Notes under the pieces: model-generated
Told to the model about the DNA's origin: nothing
What the model saw: the letters and a program-made list of their open reading frames with translations, nothing else
Database searches by the model: none
Translations under genes and position numbers: made by a program
From: Cannabis sativa
Lineage: Eukaryota > Streptophyta > Magnoliopsida > Rosales > Cannabaceae
DNA length: 64,000 nt
Assembly (NCBI RefSeq): GCF_029168945.1
Contig: NC_083605.1
Coordinates: 42,519,659-42,583,658, forward strand
Direction of reading: 5' to 3'
Shown: one piece after another, positions 10,691 to 20,718 of the stretch
Layout of the letters: every line of letters starts with the position of its first letter
Numbering within the stretch: position 1 is the stretch's first letter

Positions 10691-12514
10691 ATGAACTTTC
10701 TAAAACGATGAAATAAACACGTATAAAGTTTAAGAAACCTTACATTCGGTGCAGCGGAATTAAATGACTCCTTCCGTTCAGATCTCTAACCATTGTATCC
10801 TTTCTGTAGCAGAGTATTATCAAGATCTGAACCTGGATCTCTTTCTCTGAATCCTTGATGATGAAACTCCTTTGCTGATGATCTTTGTTCACGATCTTCC
10901 TCACTATGATTGAGGTATTGCTTGCTGTGTGTGGGCACTACTCTAATCACTAAGGTAATTTCGAAATTCTATGGAAGAAGAGAGAGAGAGAGTGGCGACC
11001 AAGGTAGAGAGAGAAAGGCTCAGGTTTTCTGATTCAGAAGTGTAATTTTCCTGAAGCCTTCACTATCTATTTATAGCATTCCACTAGGGTTAGTTTTGAA
11101 TTATTTGGCATTAAAATAATGAAAATATCAGTTTAAAATGCCTACAAAAGTGGCCGGCCATGGCTTGATGGATTTGGGCCTTGCTTTTTGCAATTTTGCA
11201 ATTTTAACACTTTTGTATCTGATTTGCTCAAAAATGCTAATTTTCTAATTCAACCATTTAAATGCCAATTCTAACTATTTAATAACTATAAATAATTATT
11301 AAATAATATTGTCATTTATCATATTTATTAATTGAACCATACAAAGTATCATAATTAACAAATATGCCCCTCTTAACTCTTTCTTTACAATTTCGCCCTT
11401 ACTTAGTGAAAATTTCACAAATGGACATAGTCTAATTTGTGAATTATAATTGATTAATCAAAACCAATTACACGAGTCTTACAAACAACATTATCTCAAC
11501 TAGTGTGGGGACCATGGGTCTATATAACCGAGCTTCCAATAAGTAGATCAAGAGTTTAGCATTAAATTCACTAACTTATTAATTCTTCGTTGAATCCACG
11601 CATAGAACTTAGAATTGCACTCTCAGTATATAGAATGCTCTATATGTTCCACCATATCGACACATCATTAGTTATCCATTGTTATAATCCTAATATGATC
11701 AATGATCCTCTATATGAATGATCTACACTGTAAAGGGATTAGATTACCGTAACACCCTACTATTTATTTTATCCTTAAAACACTTGAACCCGTATAACTG
11801 ATATTTCAGCTTATGTGAAATGAGTACTCCACCATTTATGTTCGTTTGGTCAAGCTCGAAGGAGATCATCCTTTGCTTACTATTCGCCAGATAGAAGCTA
11901 TAGATTCCATGTTTATGCTAGCGCTCCCACTCAATTGCACTACCGTGTTCCAAAAATGTACGTATCACCCTGACCTAAAAGTAGGCTTAACTAACAAATC
12001 AAAGAACACAAATAGCCTTTCAAGATTGAGCCTAATCATAACAGGATTAAGAACATTTGATCTAGGATCAACTTGGCGATATTGACTTGAATAGATTTTA
12101 CGGTAAGTTTAATTAAATCTAAGTCAAAGTTCAATATCAGTCCCTTCCGATGCATACTCCATGCATCCAACCTGAGCTTTACTTTAACCAATGTTCTGGA
12201 AAGAACATAGCATTTCTCCAAATGCAAGTAAACTCTTGTTGTAGATTATCATATCAGTAAGACCCTGTGTCTGATAAATCTAGGAAACTTTATTCACATT
12301 GTCATGTTTACTTTCCAATGTGATGACAACACAATAAACAGGATCAAGTATGTGAAAAGGCTTTAAGATGAATTTATAAATCAAATAGACAAGCAATTGA
12401 TAAAGTGAATAAAAACATACACAAATGAATGAAAAATACTTCTATTTCTTTATTGATGTTGAATAAAATAGATTACATTGAAATAGAGTTTTATTTAGGG
12501 CATAAAACCTAACA
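10691..12514 (-). repeat. 3' LTR of copia element A (lacks 63 terminal bp)
   Basis: Aligns by eye with the LTR at 52250-54140, starting at its 64th base (TATGAACTTTCTAAAACG) and ending at the terminus AAAACCTAACA. Together with 10156-10690 it gives the false impression of one 2.36-kb LTR with an internal duplication; the solo-LTR halves and their TSD show it is a nesting junction. Confidence 0.82.
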
Positions 12515-12529
12515 AACTCCCACTTGCAC
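12515..12529 (-). other. Polypurine tract of element A
   Basis: On the minus strand GTGCAAGTGGGAGTT directly precedes the LTR terminus TGTTAGG. It serves as plus-strand DNA primer in reverse transcription and is identical in every copia element here. Confidence 0.8.
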
Positions 12530-12543
12530 TAATATAAAACTAA

Positions 12544-15500
12544 TTAGTACATATCAATTAATCCAAAATTCTGACGGTGCTTTTCAAAGGCTGTCACGGC
12601 CAGGACTTTGGTAAATGGATCAGCTAGGTTGTCCTCTGTGTCAGCTTTCTCAACTAGTACATCCCCCTCTTGCCACGTATTCTCTGATAATGTGATACTT
12701 CTTTTCAATGTGTTTGCTTCTCTTGTGGCTTCGAGGTTCTTTATTGTTTGCTATTGCTCCATTGTTATCACAAAGTAAGACCAGAGGCTTTTCCATTCCA
12801 GGAACGACACCTATACTGGTGAAGAACTTTCTTAGCCAGACAAGTTCTTTAGCATCTTCGCCTGCAGCTATGTATTCAGCTTCCATAGTTGAGTCCGATA
12901 TCGCGGTTCGTTTAGCACTTCTCCAAACCACTGCTCCACCCCCAAGAGTAAACACCATCCTAGATGTAGATTTCCTGTCTTCAAGACTTGCCTGGAAATC
13001 TAAATCAGTGTAGCCTATGGGATTTAAAGCACCACCCTTGTAGACTAACACAAGATTCCTTGTACTCTTTAAGTATTTCAGAATATACTTAAGTGCATTC
13101 CAATGTTCATGTCCTTGATTAGACTGATACCTACTCAAGATTCCCACTGCATAACAGATGTCAGGTCTAGTGCATAGCATTGCATACATTAGACTTCCAA
13201 CTGTAGAGGCATAGGGAATTTTCGCCATGTCCTCTATCTCTTGAGGATCAGTCGGAGACTGTTCCTTAGGTAGACGAATACCATATCTAGAAGGCATGTT
13301 TGCCCCATTGGTGTTGTTCATGGAGAATCTCTCTAAGACTTTGTCTATGTAGGTTGTTTGAGAGAGAGCAAGAGATCTGTTCTTCCGGTTTCTAATAATC
13401 TGAATACCAAGAACATAGGCTGCTTCACCCAAATCTTTCATATCGAATTGAGTGTTGAGCCATTCCTTGATGTGAGTCATTTTCTTGACATTGTTTCCAA
13501 TAATCAAAATGTCATCAACATAAAAGACCAGGATTATTACTACTTGGTCTTCCTTGAGTTGGTAAACACAAGGTTCATCTTCATTCTGAAGAAAGCCATA
13601 GGTCTTGATGATTTCATCAAACCTTTTTGTTCCATGAGCGAGAAGCTTGCTTAAGTCCATAGATAGACCTGTTTAATTTGCAAACTTTCTTTTCCTGCCC
13701 AGAAAGAACATAACCTTCTGGTTGCTCCATATAGATGGTTTCTTCAAGTACCGCATTAAGGAAGGCAGTCTTGACATCCATTTGCCAGATTTCATAATCG
13801 AAAGAAGCAGCTATGGAAAGAAAAATTCGGATGGATTTGAGCATGGAAACAGGACTAAAAGTTTCCTCATAGTCCACGCCTTCTCTTTGGGTATAACCCT
13901 TGGCTACAAGTCTAGCTTTAAAAGTTTTGACTTCGCCTCCAGCTCCTCTTTTCTTCTTGTAAACCCACTTGCATCCTATCGGATGATAGTTGTCAGGTGC
14001 GTCTACATATTCCCAGACTTTGTTCTTTTTCATGGAATCCATTTCTGAATCCATGCCGGCCGACTATCGTTTCCGTTGCGGACTAGCCATTGCCTGTTTA
14101 TAGGTCAATGGATCGTCTTCAATACTGTCACCTACGACCATATTGATTTCACCATCCAAGCCATAACGAGAAAGTTTTGTTGAAACCCTCCCACTACGAC
14201 GAGGTGCGGTGATCTTCTGAACAGAAACTTTAGTAGTAGATTTCTCAGTTTGTTCAACTGAGGGAGTGGGATTGTCTTCTTCACGACTGGAAGAGGACGG
14301 AACATTGGAAGGACTTATATCTAATAGCAATTCCTCTAGAATAACTTTACTTTTCGGTTTGTAGTCTTTAATATAGTTCTCTTCAAGGAAAGTAGCATTC
14401 GTAGAAACAAACACTTTGTTATCCTTATGACTATAAAATAGTCCACCCCTAGTCTCTTTAGAATTTCCGACAAACATGCATACTTCGGTACGTGATTCAA
14501 GTTTGCCTTCTTTCTTTCTTAAGACATGAGCAGGGCACCCCCAAATTCTGTAATGGCGTAAACTAGTTGTTCGACCATTCCAAAGTTCGACGGGTGTCTT
14601 AGGGACTGCTTTAGATGGAACAACATTTAAAATGTCATTTGCCATCTGTATAGCATATCACGAGAAGGACGTAGACAGAGTTGAATAACTCAGCGTAGAC
14701 CTAACCATTTCCAAAAGAGTGCGATTTCTTCTTTGTGCAACTCCATTTTGTTGTGGAGTGCTTGGGGCAGTGTATTGGGATTCAGTTCCAAGTTCAATTA
14801 AATGATCTTTGAACTGCTTATCCATATATTCTCCACCCCTATCAGTTCGCAAGATCATTAATGATTTACCTAATTAGTTTTGGGCCAAAGCATGAAACTC
14901 CTGAAACTTTTCAAACGTTTCAGATTTCTTTTGCATTAGGTAAAGAAAACTATTTCTAGAGAAATCGTCAATGAAAGTGACAAAATACTCATAACCACCT
15001 CGGGCTTTGACATTCAAAGGTCCGCAGACGTCGGAATACACTAACCCTAGAGGGATTTTGGCACGCTCTCCCTTTGCAGAAAAAGAACGTTTAGTCATTT
15101 TTCCTTCTAGGCAGGACTCGCATACTGGCAGTTCACCTAAGACGACATTTTTCAATGGACTGCCTTTGGTTAGCCTATTGAGTCTATCAAAGCCTATATG
15201 ACCTAAACGTAAATGCCATAGATATGTTTGATCATCATTATTAATCTCTTTTCTTTTGAGGTTTCTAGGTCTAGCTACCCTGAAAAGTTCACTATTTAGT
15301 GAGATTTGAGTACTCGGTCTTAAAACATAAAGCCCTTGTTCCATTATAGCAACACATATTTGAAATCCATTACGAGAAATTGTACAATTTGTACTCGAAA
15401 AATTCAATATATAAGATTGTGTTTGCAAACATGAGACACTGATCAAGTTTCTACTAAAGTTTGGAATAAATAAAATATTTTCTAAAATTAAAAATCTTTG

Positions 15501-15678
15501 TTGAAACTTGATGCGGGCTTTTCCTCTAGCTTTGACCGACACTAATTCACCATTGCCAACTTTAAGCTTTAACTCTCCTGGAAGCAGATTTTCCCAAGTT
15601 TCAAGCAACTGCAGTGAAGAACATACATGGTTAGTAGACCCAGAATCAACAATCCAGACGGATTTGTCGTTTTCTAAA
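12544..15678 (-). pseudogene. Copia pol (protease-integrase-RT-RNase H), element A
   Basis: In reading order: aspartic protease motif WIVDSGSTNHVC at about 15640; GAG-pre-integrase segment with YLWHLRLGHIGFDRL and CESCLEGKMTKR; integrase core with SDVCGPLNVKARGGYEYFVT, LRTDRGGEYMD and PQQNGVAQRRNRT; reverse transcriptase with [34 protein letters not shown] and the catalytic FYVDDILIIGN; RNase H with STMEAEYIAAG and KHIEKKYHIIREYVARG; end GLIDMY. The copia order (integrase before RT) is clear. Stops lie near 14871, 14655 and at 14064 (TGG to TAG), with single-base frameshifts near 13625 and 12663. Non-functional. Confidence 0.88.
15674..15678. repeat. TSD (CTAAA) of the Cassandra solo LTR, left
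   Basis: CTAAA, identical to 16113-16117; the uninterrupted site can be read in element D near 57296. Confidence 0.85.
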
Positions 15679-16112
15679 TGTGATAGTCAGTAGTCCCGTG
15701 ATCCGTAAGGGGAAATACCGGGTAAGCTGTGCAATCCCACATCGCCTGGGGGAAGGTCAAGTGGGATGATTCTAAGACTGTGTAGGTATGAGACTACACA
15801 GTTGAAGAGAGCATAAATGGATTGATTGGTACTACCTATATCAACAAGGTGCATCTTGTTTTTCGGTAGCCCATCTCGAAAGAACTCCACAGTTAAGCGT
15901 GCTTGAATTGGGGCAATTTAAGGATGGGTGACCTCCTGGGAAGTTTTCCCAGGAAGCGTACGAGTGAGGACAAAGCACGTTGGAAACACTCGTGTTGGTC
16001 TGTAGGGTCAGTCATCAGTCCAGGAAGCAGGCAGAGTGGCGTACTCGTGTATAAGAGCCATTCATTCCGTGGGTGTAAGGACCCAATGGAGGCTTGAAGC
16101 GGGGACGTTACA
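15679..16112 (+). mobile_element. Cassandra-type TRIM solo LTR carrying a 5S rRNA-derived domain
   Basis: The 434-bp insert begins TGTGATAGTC and ends GACGTTACA (TG...CA) and is flanked by the 5-bp duplication CTAAA (15674-15678, 16113-16117). In element D the same site is uninterrupted (TTCTCTAAAACACATG near 57293). Its centre matches plant 5S rRNA: AACTCCACAGTTAAGCGTGC, then AGGATGGGTGACC and TCCTGGGAAGT. An upstream CAATCCCACATCGCC is also typical. 5S-bearing LTRs with TG...CA ends and 5-bp duplications are the hallmark of Cassandra elements. No second LTR is present, so this copy is a solo LTR. It splits the gag-pol frame of copia A. Confidence 0.9.
15846..15965 (+). ncRNA. 5S rRNA-derived domain of Cassandra with Pol III control boxes
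   Basis: About 120 bp aligns by eye with plant 5S rRNA. The A-box-like AGTTAAGCGTGCTTG lies at 15891-15905, the intermediate element AGGAT near 15921, and the C-box-like GATGGGTGACCTCCTGGGAA from 15923. The segment between the A box and the intermediate element is diverged (AATTGGGGCAATTTA), and the 5' part of 5S is poorly kept. Whether Pol III could still read it is unknown. Confidence 0.75.
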
Positions 16113-16117
16113 CTAAA
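16113..16117. repeat. TSD (CTAAA) of the Cassandra solo LTR, right
   Basis: CTAAA follows the terminal TTACA, after which the copia frame resumes. Confidence 0.85.
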
Positions 16118-16680
16118 ACACATGATTCAAAGACAAAAGCATTACCTTCGTTTAAATTGTTTAGAAGCCTGGGACATCGTTCTTCATGATGTCCCTTTTC
16201 ATTACAATTCGAACATAGAAGATCATGTCTGATAATTGTACTTGAAGAAGCAGCTTTGCTAGATCCTTCATACCTAGTCCTTTTCCTTCGATTATGGATT
16301 GCAAACCCAGGGGGACCCATTGCAATCAAATTCTGTTCATGGGCTCGTAATTCTGCTTCGAGCTTGTCCATGTCGGAGGAGTTAGAATTGTTGATCATGT
16401 AAGAGATAACAAATTCATTATACTCCGGAGGAAGACTATTAAGGATGAGTTGGACCCATTGTTCTCTTGATAAATCAATTCCTAGTAGATTTGCCTTTTG
16501 GAACTTCAGATTCATCATCAACAGGTGCGAGTTAATGCAACTACCAGGATGCATTTTCACACTATAGAGTTCTTTTGCTAAGATATTAACTAGGAGAGGA
16601 TCGGGGTTAGGGTTATTCATAATGACATTACAACACATCAATAAAACAGAAGTAAGGTTTTGGTTCATAAATTCATACAC
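16113..16680 (-). pseudogene. Copia gag, N-terminally short form, element A
   Basis: The frame of about 188 codons starts at ATG 16680 (MYEFMNQNLTSVLLM). It holds the C-terminal half of a copia gag domain (VKMHPGSCINSHLLMMNLKF, WVQLILNSLPPEYNEFVIS, MDKLEAELRAHEQ) and a CCHC knuckle CSNCNEKGHHEERC. The usual N-terminal part of copia gag, seen in the 286-residue gag of element B2, is absent. The same short form occurs in C and D. The frame should run on into protease but is cut by the Cassandra insertion at 16112. Confidence 0.75.
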
Positions 16681-18402
16681 AGTTCAGAAAATAACAAGTA
16701 ATGACATATGTTATAGAAATACTAAATCTAACATAGTTTATTTTCCAAGGTATTTCAACAAACTGATACAGTGTCTCGTTTAGGCGAGAGTCAAAGCATC
16801 ATCCATTGAATAGAGTTGTCAGCTCATCTAAAATGATAACCATTCTAGCAACCTTTTATTCGATCAAGATTGGAATTTAGTGTTGTCTCGTTTAGGCGAG
16901 AGTCAAGGCAATTCTATCTTATGAGCTTCCACCATTGTTTCATAATTTGCAAGTCAAGTATGGTCGCCACTATTAGGGTGATCCATACCATACAAAACAC
17001 TTACAAACTACTTATCTTTCGAGATTAAACGGTGCGAAATTGCTAATGAACGTTCCTCCATTAGGGAGGATTACTCACTAAAACAAACGCGGTGTAAAAC
17101 CCACAATGGAGATCGAATGTCTCTTGATTAAAAACTCATTATTTAAAAAATATTATATGTATTTTGTATAATCATTTTAATTCGATATTATAATAATGAA
17201 AAATTACAAACTAAAGTTGGTTTAAATAAAAAATCATCTTTAATTAATTTACAATTATTATTTAATTTGAAAAATAAATTCAAATAAATATCAAACAAGT
17301 TCCATAATATAATAATGAAAAATTACAAATCAAAGTTGGTTTAAATAAAAAATCAACTTTAATTAATTTTCAATTATTAATTAAATTCGAATAATAAATG
17401 GAACAAATTTGAAAATATCATGTTTAAGTTGTTTTAGAAGAATCTCAAAATCAACTTCAATATCATTCAAATCAGATCTAATTAAATTAAAATTAAGTTG
17501 TAACCACTTAATTTGAAGATATTCCATTTTAAGTTAATATTCGAAAAGATATTAACCTAAAAAAATATCTAAAATATTCCATTTTAAGTTAATATTCAAA
17601 AAGATATTAACTTAAAAAATATCTAAAGAATCTTAATAACCAATGCCTAAAATTCCTCAACTTAATTTCGAAATTTTAAATCCAAAAGATATTCAGATTT
17701 AAGTTGTTTAGTTGTAGATAACTAAATATCAACTTAAATAGGAATATTTGATGAAAAATTTAAATTAAGCTTCAGAAAGAATCTAGATGGTTATAATTCT
17801 ATATTTAATTAAATATAAGAATATAAAATTCTTTAAACTATGGTTTTCTTAAATTAATTTCAAAATAAATGAAATTAATTATGTTGCTAATCAATTTTAT
17901 TAGGTTAAACTAGTGTACTTAACCTAGTACAGTCATTCAAATCAGGCAAATGGGCCTTCACAATTGGGGTGGTTCATGTGAGGGGGTGCTGGGTTCAGTA
18001 TGTCTTACCCACTACTATGGCTCCCAACTCTCACACAAGGCCCAAAAGAGAGGAATTTAACCTTAAAATGAACAACTGTTATTAATTGACTAAGCCCAAA
18101 ACAAAATGGGCCTAAATAAAATCTATCAAGAACTATGACATTTTATTTAGCAACAGCAACCTATATGCATCTATAATGAAATTAAACACATAGGCTCACA
18201 CAGGCACACTTTGGATGGGTCGTATCATGTTGCTAGGTCATACACAGATGAAAGAAGATTGTAAATATACCTGTTACAAATTATTAACTTGACCAAGGGA
18301 GCCATGAGATAAAATCAGATCATTGGATCTGTCAGCAAGTTAACCATGGCTATTTGCAATGAAGAAATAATAGGTTTTGAAAACTTACACACAAGCTAAA
18401 AC
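16681..18402 (-). other. Leader of copia element A (non-coding)
   Basis: AT-rich leader upstream of gag, without frames. It keeps two copies of the shared leader motif (16771-16796 and 16883-16908) and the GC-rich hairpin block (17951-18044). The distal part with the primer binding site is deleted: leader sequence at about 18402 (CAAGCTAAAAC) joins directly to LTR sequence GAATAGCCTTTCAAG. Confidence 0.75.
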
Positions 18403-18907
18403 GAATAGCCTTTCAAGATTGAGCCTAATCATAACAGGATTAAGAACGTTTGATCTAGGATCAACTTGGCGATATTGACTTGAATAGATTTTACGGTAAG
18501 TTTAATTAAATCTAAGTCAAAGTTCAATATTGGTCCCTTCCGATGCATACTCCACGTATCCAACCTGAGCTTTACTTTAACCAATGTTCTGGAAAGAACA
18601 TAGCATTTCTCCAAATGCAAGTAAACTCTTGTTGTAGATTATCATATCACTAAAACCCTGTGTCTGATAAATCTAGGAAACTTTATTCACATAGTCATGT
18701 TTACTTTCCAATGTGATGACAACACAATAAACAGGATCAAGTATGTGAAAAGGGTTTAAGATGAATTTATAAATCAAATAGACAAGCAATTGATAAAGTG
18801 AACCAAAACATACACAAATGAATGAAAAATACTTCTGTTTCTTTATTGATGTTGAATAAAATAGATTACGTTGAAATGGAGTTTTATTTAGGGCATAAAA
18901 CCTAACA
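18403..18907 (-). repeat. 5' LTR remnant of copia element A
   Basis: The last 505 bp of the LTR as read on the plus strand, from GAATAGCCTTTCAAGATTG to the terminus AAAACCTAACA. It closely matches 12010-12514 and 53638-54140. The rest of this LTR was deleted together with the distal leader. Confidence 0.85.
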
Positions 18908-20247
18908 TGGGCCCCACTTGGTTTTTGCAGTTTTCACAATTTTTATTTCTAATTTCTCAAAAACGCCAATTTTCAAATTCTAATCATTTAAATGCCAAAA
19001 CTAATTATTTAATAACTAAAATAGATTATTAAATAATATTGTCATTTAATTCAATTATTAATTTGACATATAGAGTCTATTAATAAATAAATGAACCTAG
19101 AATCTCTTTTTTTTACAATTTCGACCCTGCTTAGTGAAAATTCACAAATCAGACATAGTCTAACTTTAGAATTATAATTGATTAATCACAAACCAATTAT
19201 TGAGTCTTACAAGCAGTATAGTCTCAACTAGAATGGGGACCATGGATCTATATGCTGAGCTTCCAATAAGTGAACCGAATTTACTAAGTAAATTCCTACT
19301 TATTAAGTCTTCGTTGAATCCACTCTTAGAACTTAGAATTGCACTCTTAGACTTATATAGAGCATATTATATGTTCCACGATATAGATATGCTATCTCAT
19401 TTAACCATTGTTATAATCTTATTGTGATCAAAGATCCTCTATATAGATGATTTACATCGAGATGGGATAATTTTACCGTTCTCACCCCTCAACGTATTTT
19501 GCCCCTTAAAACACTTAGCTACCTGTAAATGATGTTTAGTGATCTAAGAATTAGTCACTTAAAGAAGAGCTCATCCATTTACTTTATGTAGCTAAGCTCG
19601 AAGGGAATCATCACTTGACCTCTATACACCAGTAGAAGCTATAGATTCCATATTTATGTTCAACACTCCCACTCAATCATACTATCATGTTCCCAAAATA
19701 TACGTATCACCCTGACCTAAAAGTAGGCTTAACTAATAAATCAAAGAACTAGTACTCCTGAGTTGAGCCTAAGCATATCAGGATTTAGATTCTTTTAATC
19801 TTAAGATCAACTACTGATATTGACTTGAAAAGATATGACGGTAAATTTATAATATCTTAACTAAGTTGCAATATCGGTCCAGTCCAATGTATACTCAATA
19901 CATTCGAAACTAGTATACTTTACTATTGTCCTGGAAAGTACATAACACTTACTCCAAGTGTAAGTACACATCATCGTTGATTATCACATTAGTGTAAATC
20001 CAAAACACTGATGAAACAGGGACTTAGTCTTTTGATTCATATGATCACAATAACATTCCACTATATTGACGATACTGTGATTGTGAATCAACATATGATC
20101 TGGACTTAACTGATTTTGTGTGTAAATGTAATAAACATATTAAACCATTAGCATGTAAAATTCATGTAAACATAAATCACTTCAAATTTCTTATATTGGT
20201 AACTAATCAGATTGTAAAGGGTTTTATTTAGGGCACAAAATCCAACA
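18908..20247 (-). repeat. Copia solo LTR, part 2 (1340 bp)
   Basis: Starts TGGGCCCCACTTGG, the sequence that follows GGCCGGCCAT in intact LTRs of this subfamily (compare 30530-30560). It ends at the LTR terminus AAAATCCAACA (20247), directly followed by the ATCTG duplication. It matches 30545-31894 block by block. Confidence 0.78.
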
Positions 20248-20252
20248 ATCTG
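20248..20252. repeat. TSD (ATCTG) of the copia solo LTR, right
   Basis: Matches 10151-10155 and directly abuts the LTR end CCAACA. Confidence 0.8.
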
Positions 20253-20718
20253 GTGCAGGCCGGCCTGAACGAGCTCATAAGGAGGATGAGCTTATTCATC
20301 TTAAGCGCGAGGCTAAGTTGAAAGGAGGTGCTAGGGCCAAACAGTATGCTCAGGAGCCTTCGAATCCTGAAGATGACGCCGAGGACGAGCATGTGACTCC
20401 ACTGAAGAGGAAGAAGAAACTCCCGGCCTCGCCCATGCTTGTTGAACATGCAATTCGCATAAGGGACCCCATTTCACCTGTTCGGCCATCTCCCTCCTTT
20501 TCCGGAATAGGGCAAGCTGTCATGGCTGAGATAAGATCGATGTCAGGTGATTATGGATTTATGAGTCTTGTGCGGGCGGTCACCTTGCATTTTACTTTAT
20601 TATGTTCTTGAGCTTCTTGATTTTCATGCCTTGTGTTTCTGATGGCTGTTTTCTAACTATATTGTTTTGTTCTGTGCAAACATGTCTTGGCAGATGCTCA
20701 ATGCTCTGAAGAAGAGAA
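20253..20718 (+). pseudogene. Gypsy-type first ORF, continuation after the inserted LTR
   Basis: This joins to 10155 across the ATCTG target duplication: the lysine-rich codons before it (KKKKS) continue into VQAGLNELIRR. After one frameshift the text is DELIHLKREAKLKGG, then an acidic and basic low-complexity region ending in LKRKKKLPASP, then RDPISPVRPSPSFSGIGQ and AEIRSMS. The frame then meets a GT...AG interval (20548-20693) and continues as an alpha-helical-looking MLNALKKRM. Copia element C truncates it at 20718, and the pol half of this plus-strand gypsy element is missing from the window. Confidence 0.55.
20548..20693 (+). other. Intron-like interval in the gypsy first ORF
   Basis: The interval begins GTGATTATGG directly after codons reading MSG and ends with CATGTCTTGGCAG before ATGCTCAATGCTCTG. 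It is T-rich, has stop codons, and is bordered by canonical GT and AG. Tat/Ogre-lineage elements are known to carry introns, so splicing is plausible. It could equally be chance in decayed sequence. Confidence 0.3.

Larger units (their letters stand above)
10691..18907 (-). mobile_element. Copia element A, decayed, nested in the solo LTR
   Basis: Minus-sense Ty1/copia element: 3' LTR 10691-12514, polypurine tract 12515, pol 12544-15678, gag 16113-16680, leader 16681-18402, and only the last 505 bp of the 5' LTR (18403-18907). The outer 63 bp of the 3' LTR are missing at 10690/10691. A deletion removed the primer binding site, the distal leader and about 1.4 kb of 5' LTR at 18402/18403. No target duplication can be seen because of these losses. 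A Cassandra solo LTR sits in the gag-pol frame. The element cannot be autonomous. Confidence 0.85.

Noticed and set aside
10156..12514. Single 2.36-kb LTR with internal tandem duplication
   Set aside because: The missing half of the first LTR and its TSD are found at 18908-20252, so two LTRs are nested.
13358..14048. Plus-strand frames opposite the pol of element A (and equivalents opposite pol of C and D)
   Set aside because: Shadows of the copia pol on the other strand; they repeat wherever pol repeats and have no content of their own.
15846..15965. Functional 5S rRNA gene
   Set aside because: Only the internal control region is well kept, and the sequence lies inside a TG...CA element with its own TSD, so it is Cassandra-borne rather than a 5S array unit.
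18429..18620. 63-aa frame MHLEKCYVLSRTLVKVKLRLD..., also at 12036, 53662 and 61884
   Set aside because: Sense-strand LTR frame without domain, signal or start context; shared only because the LTRs are related.
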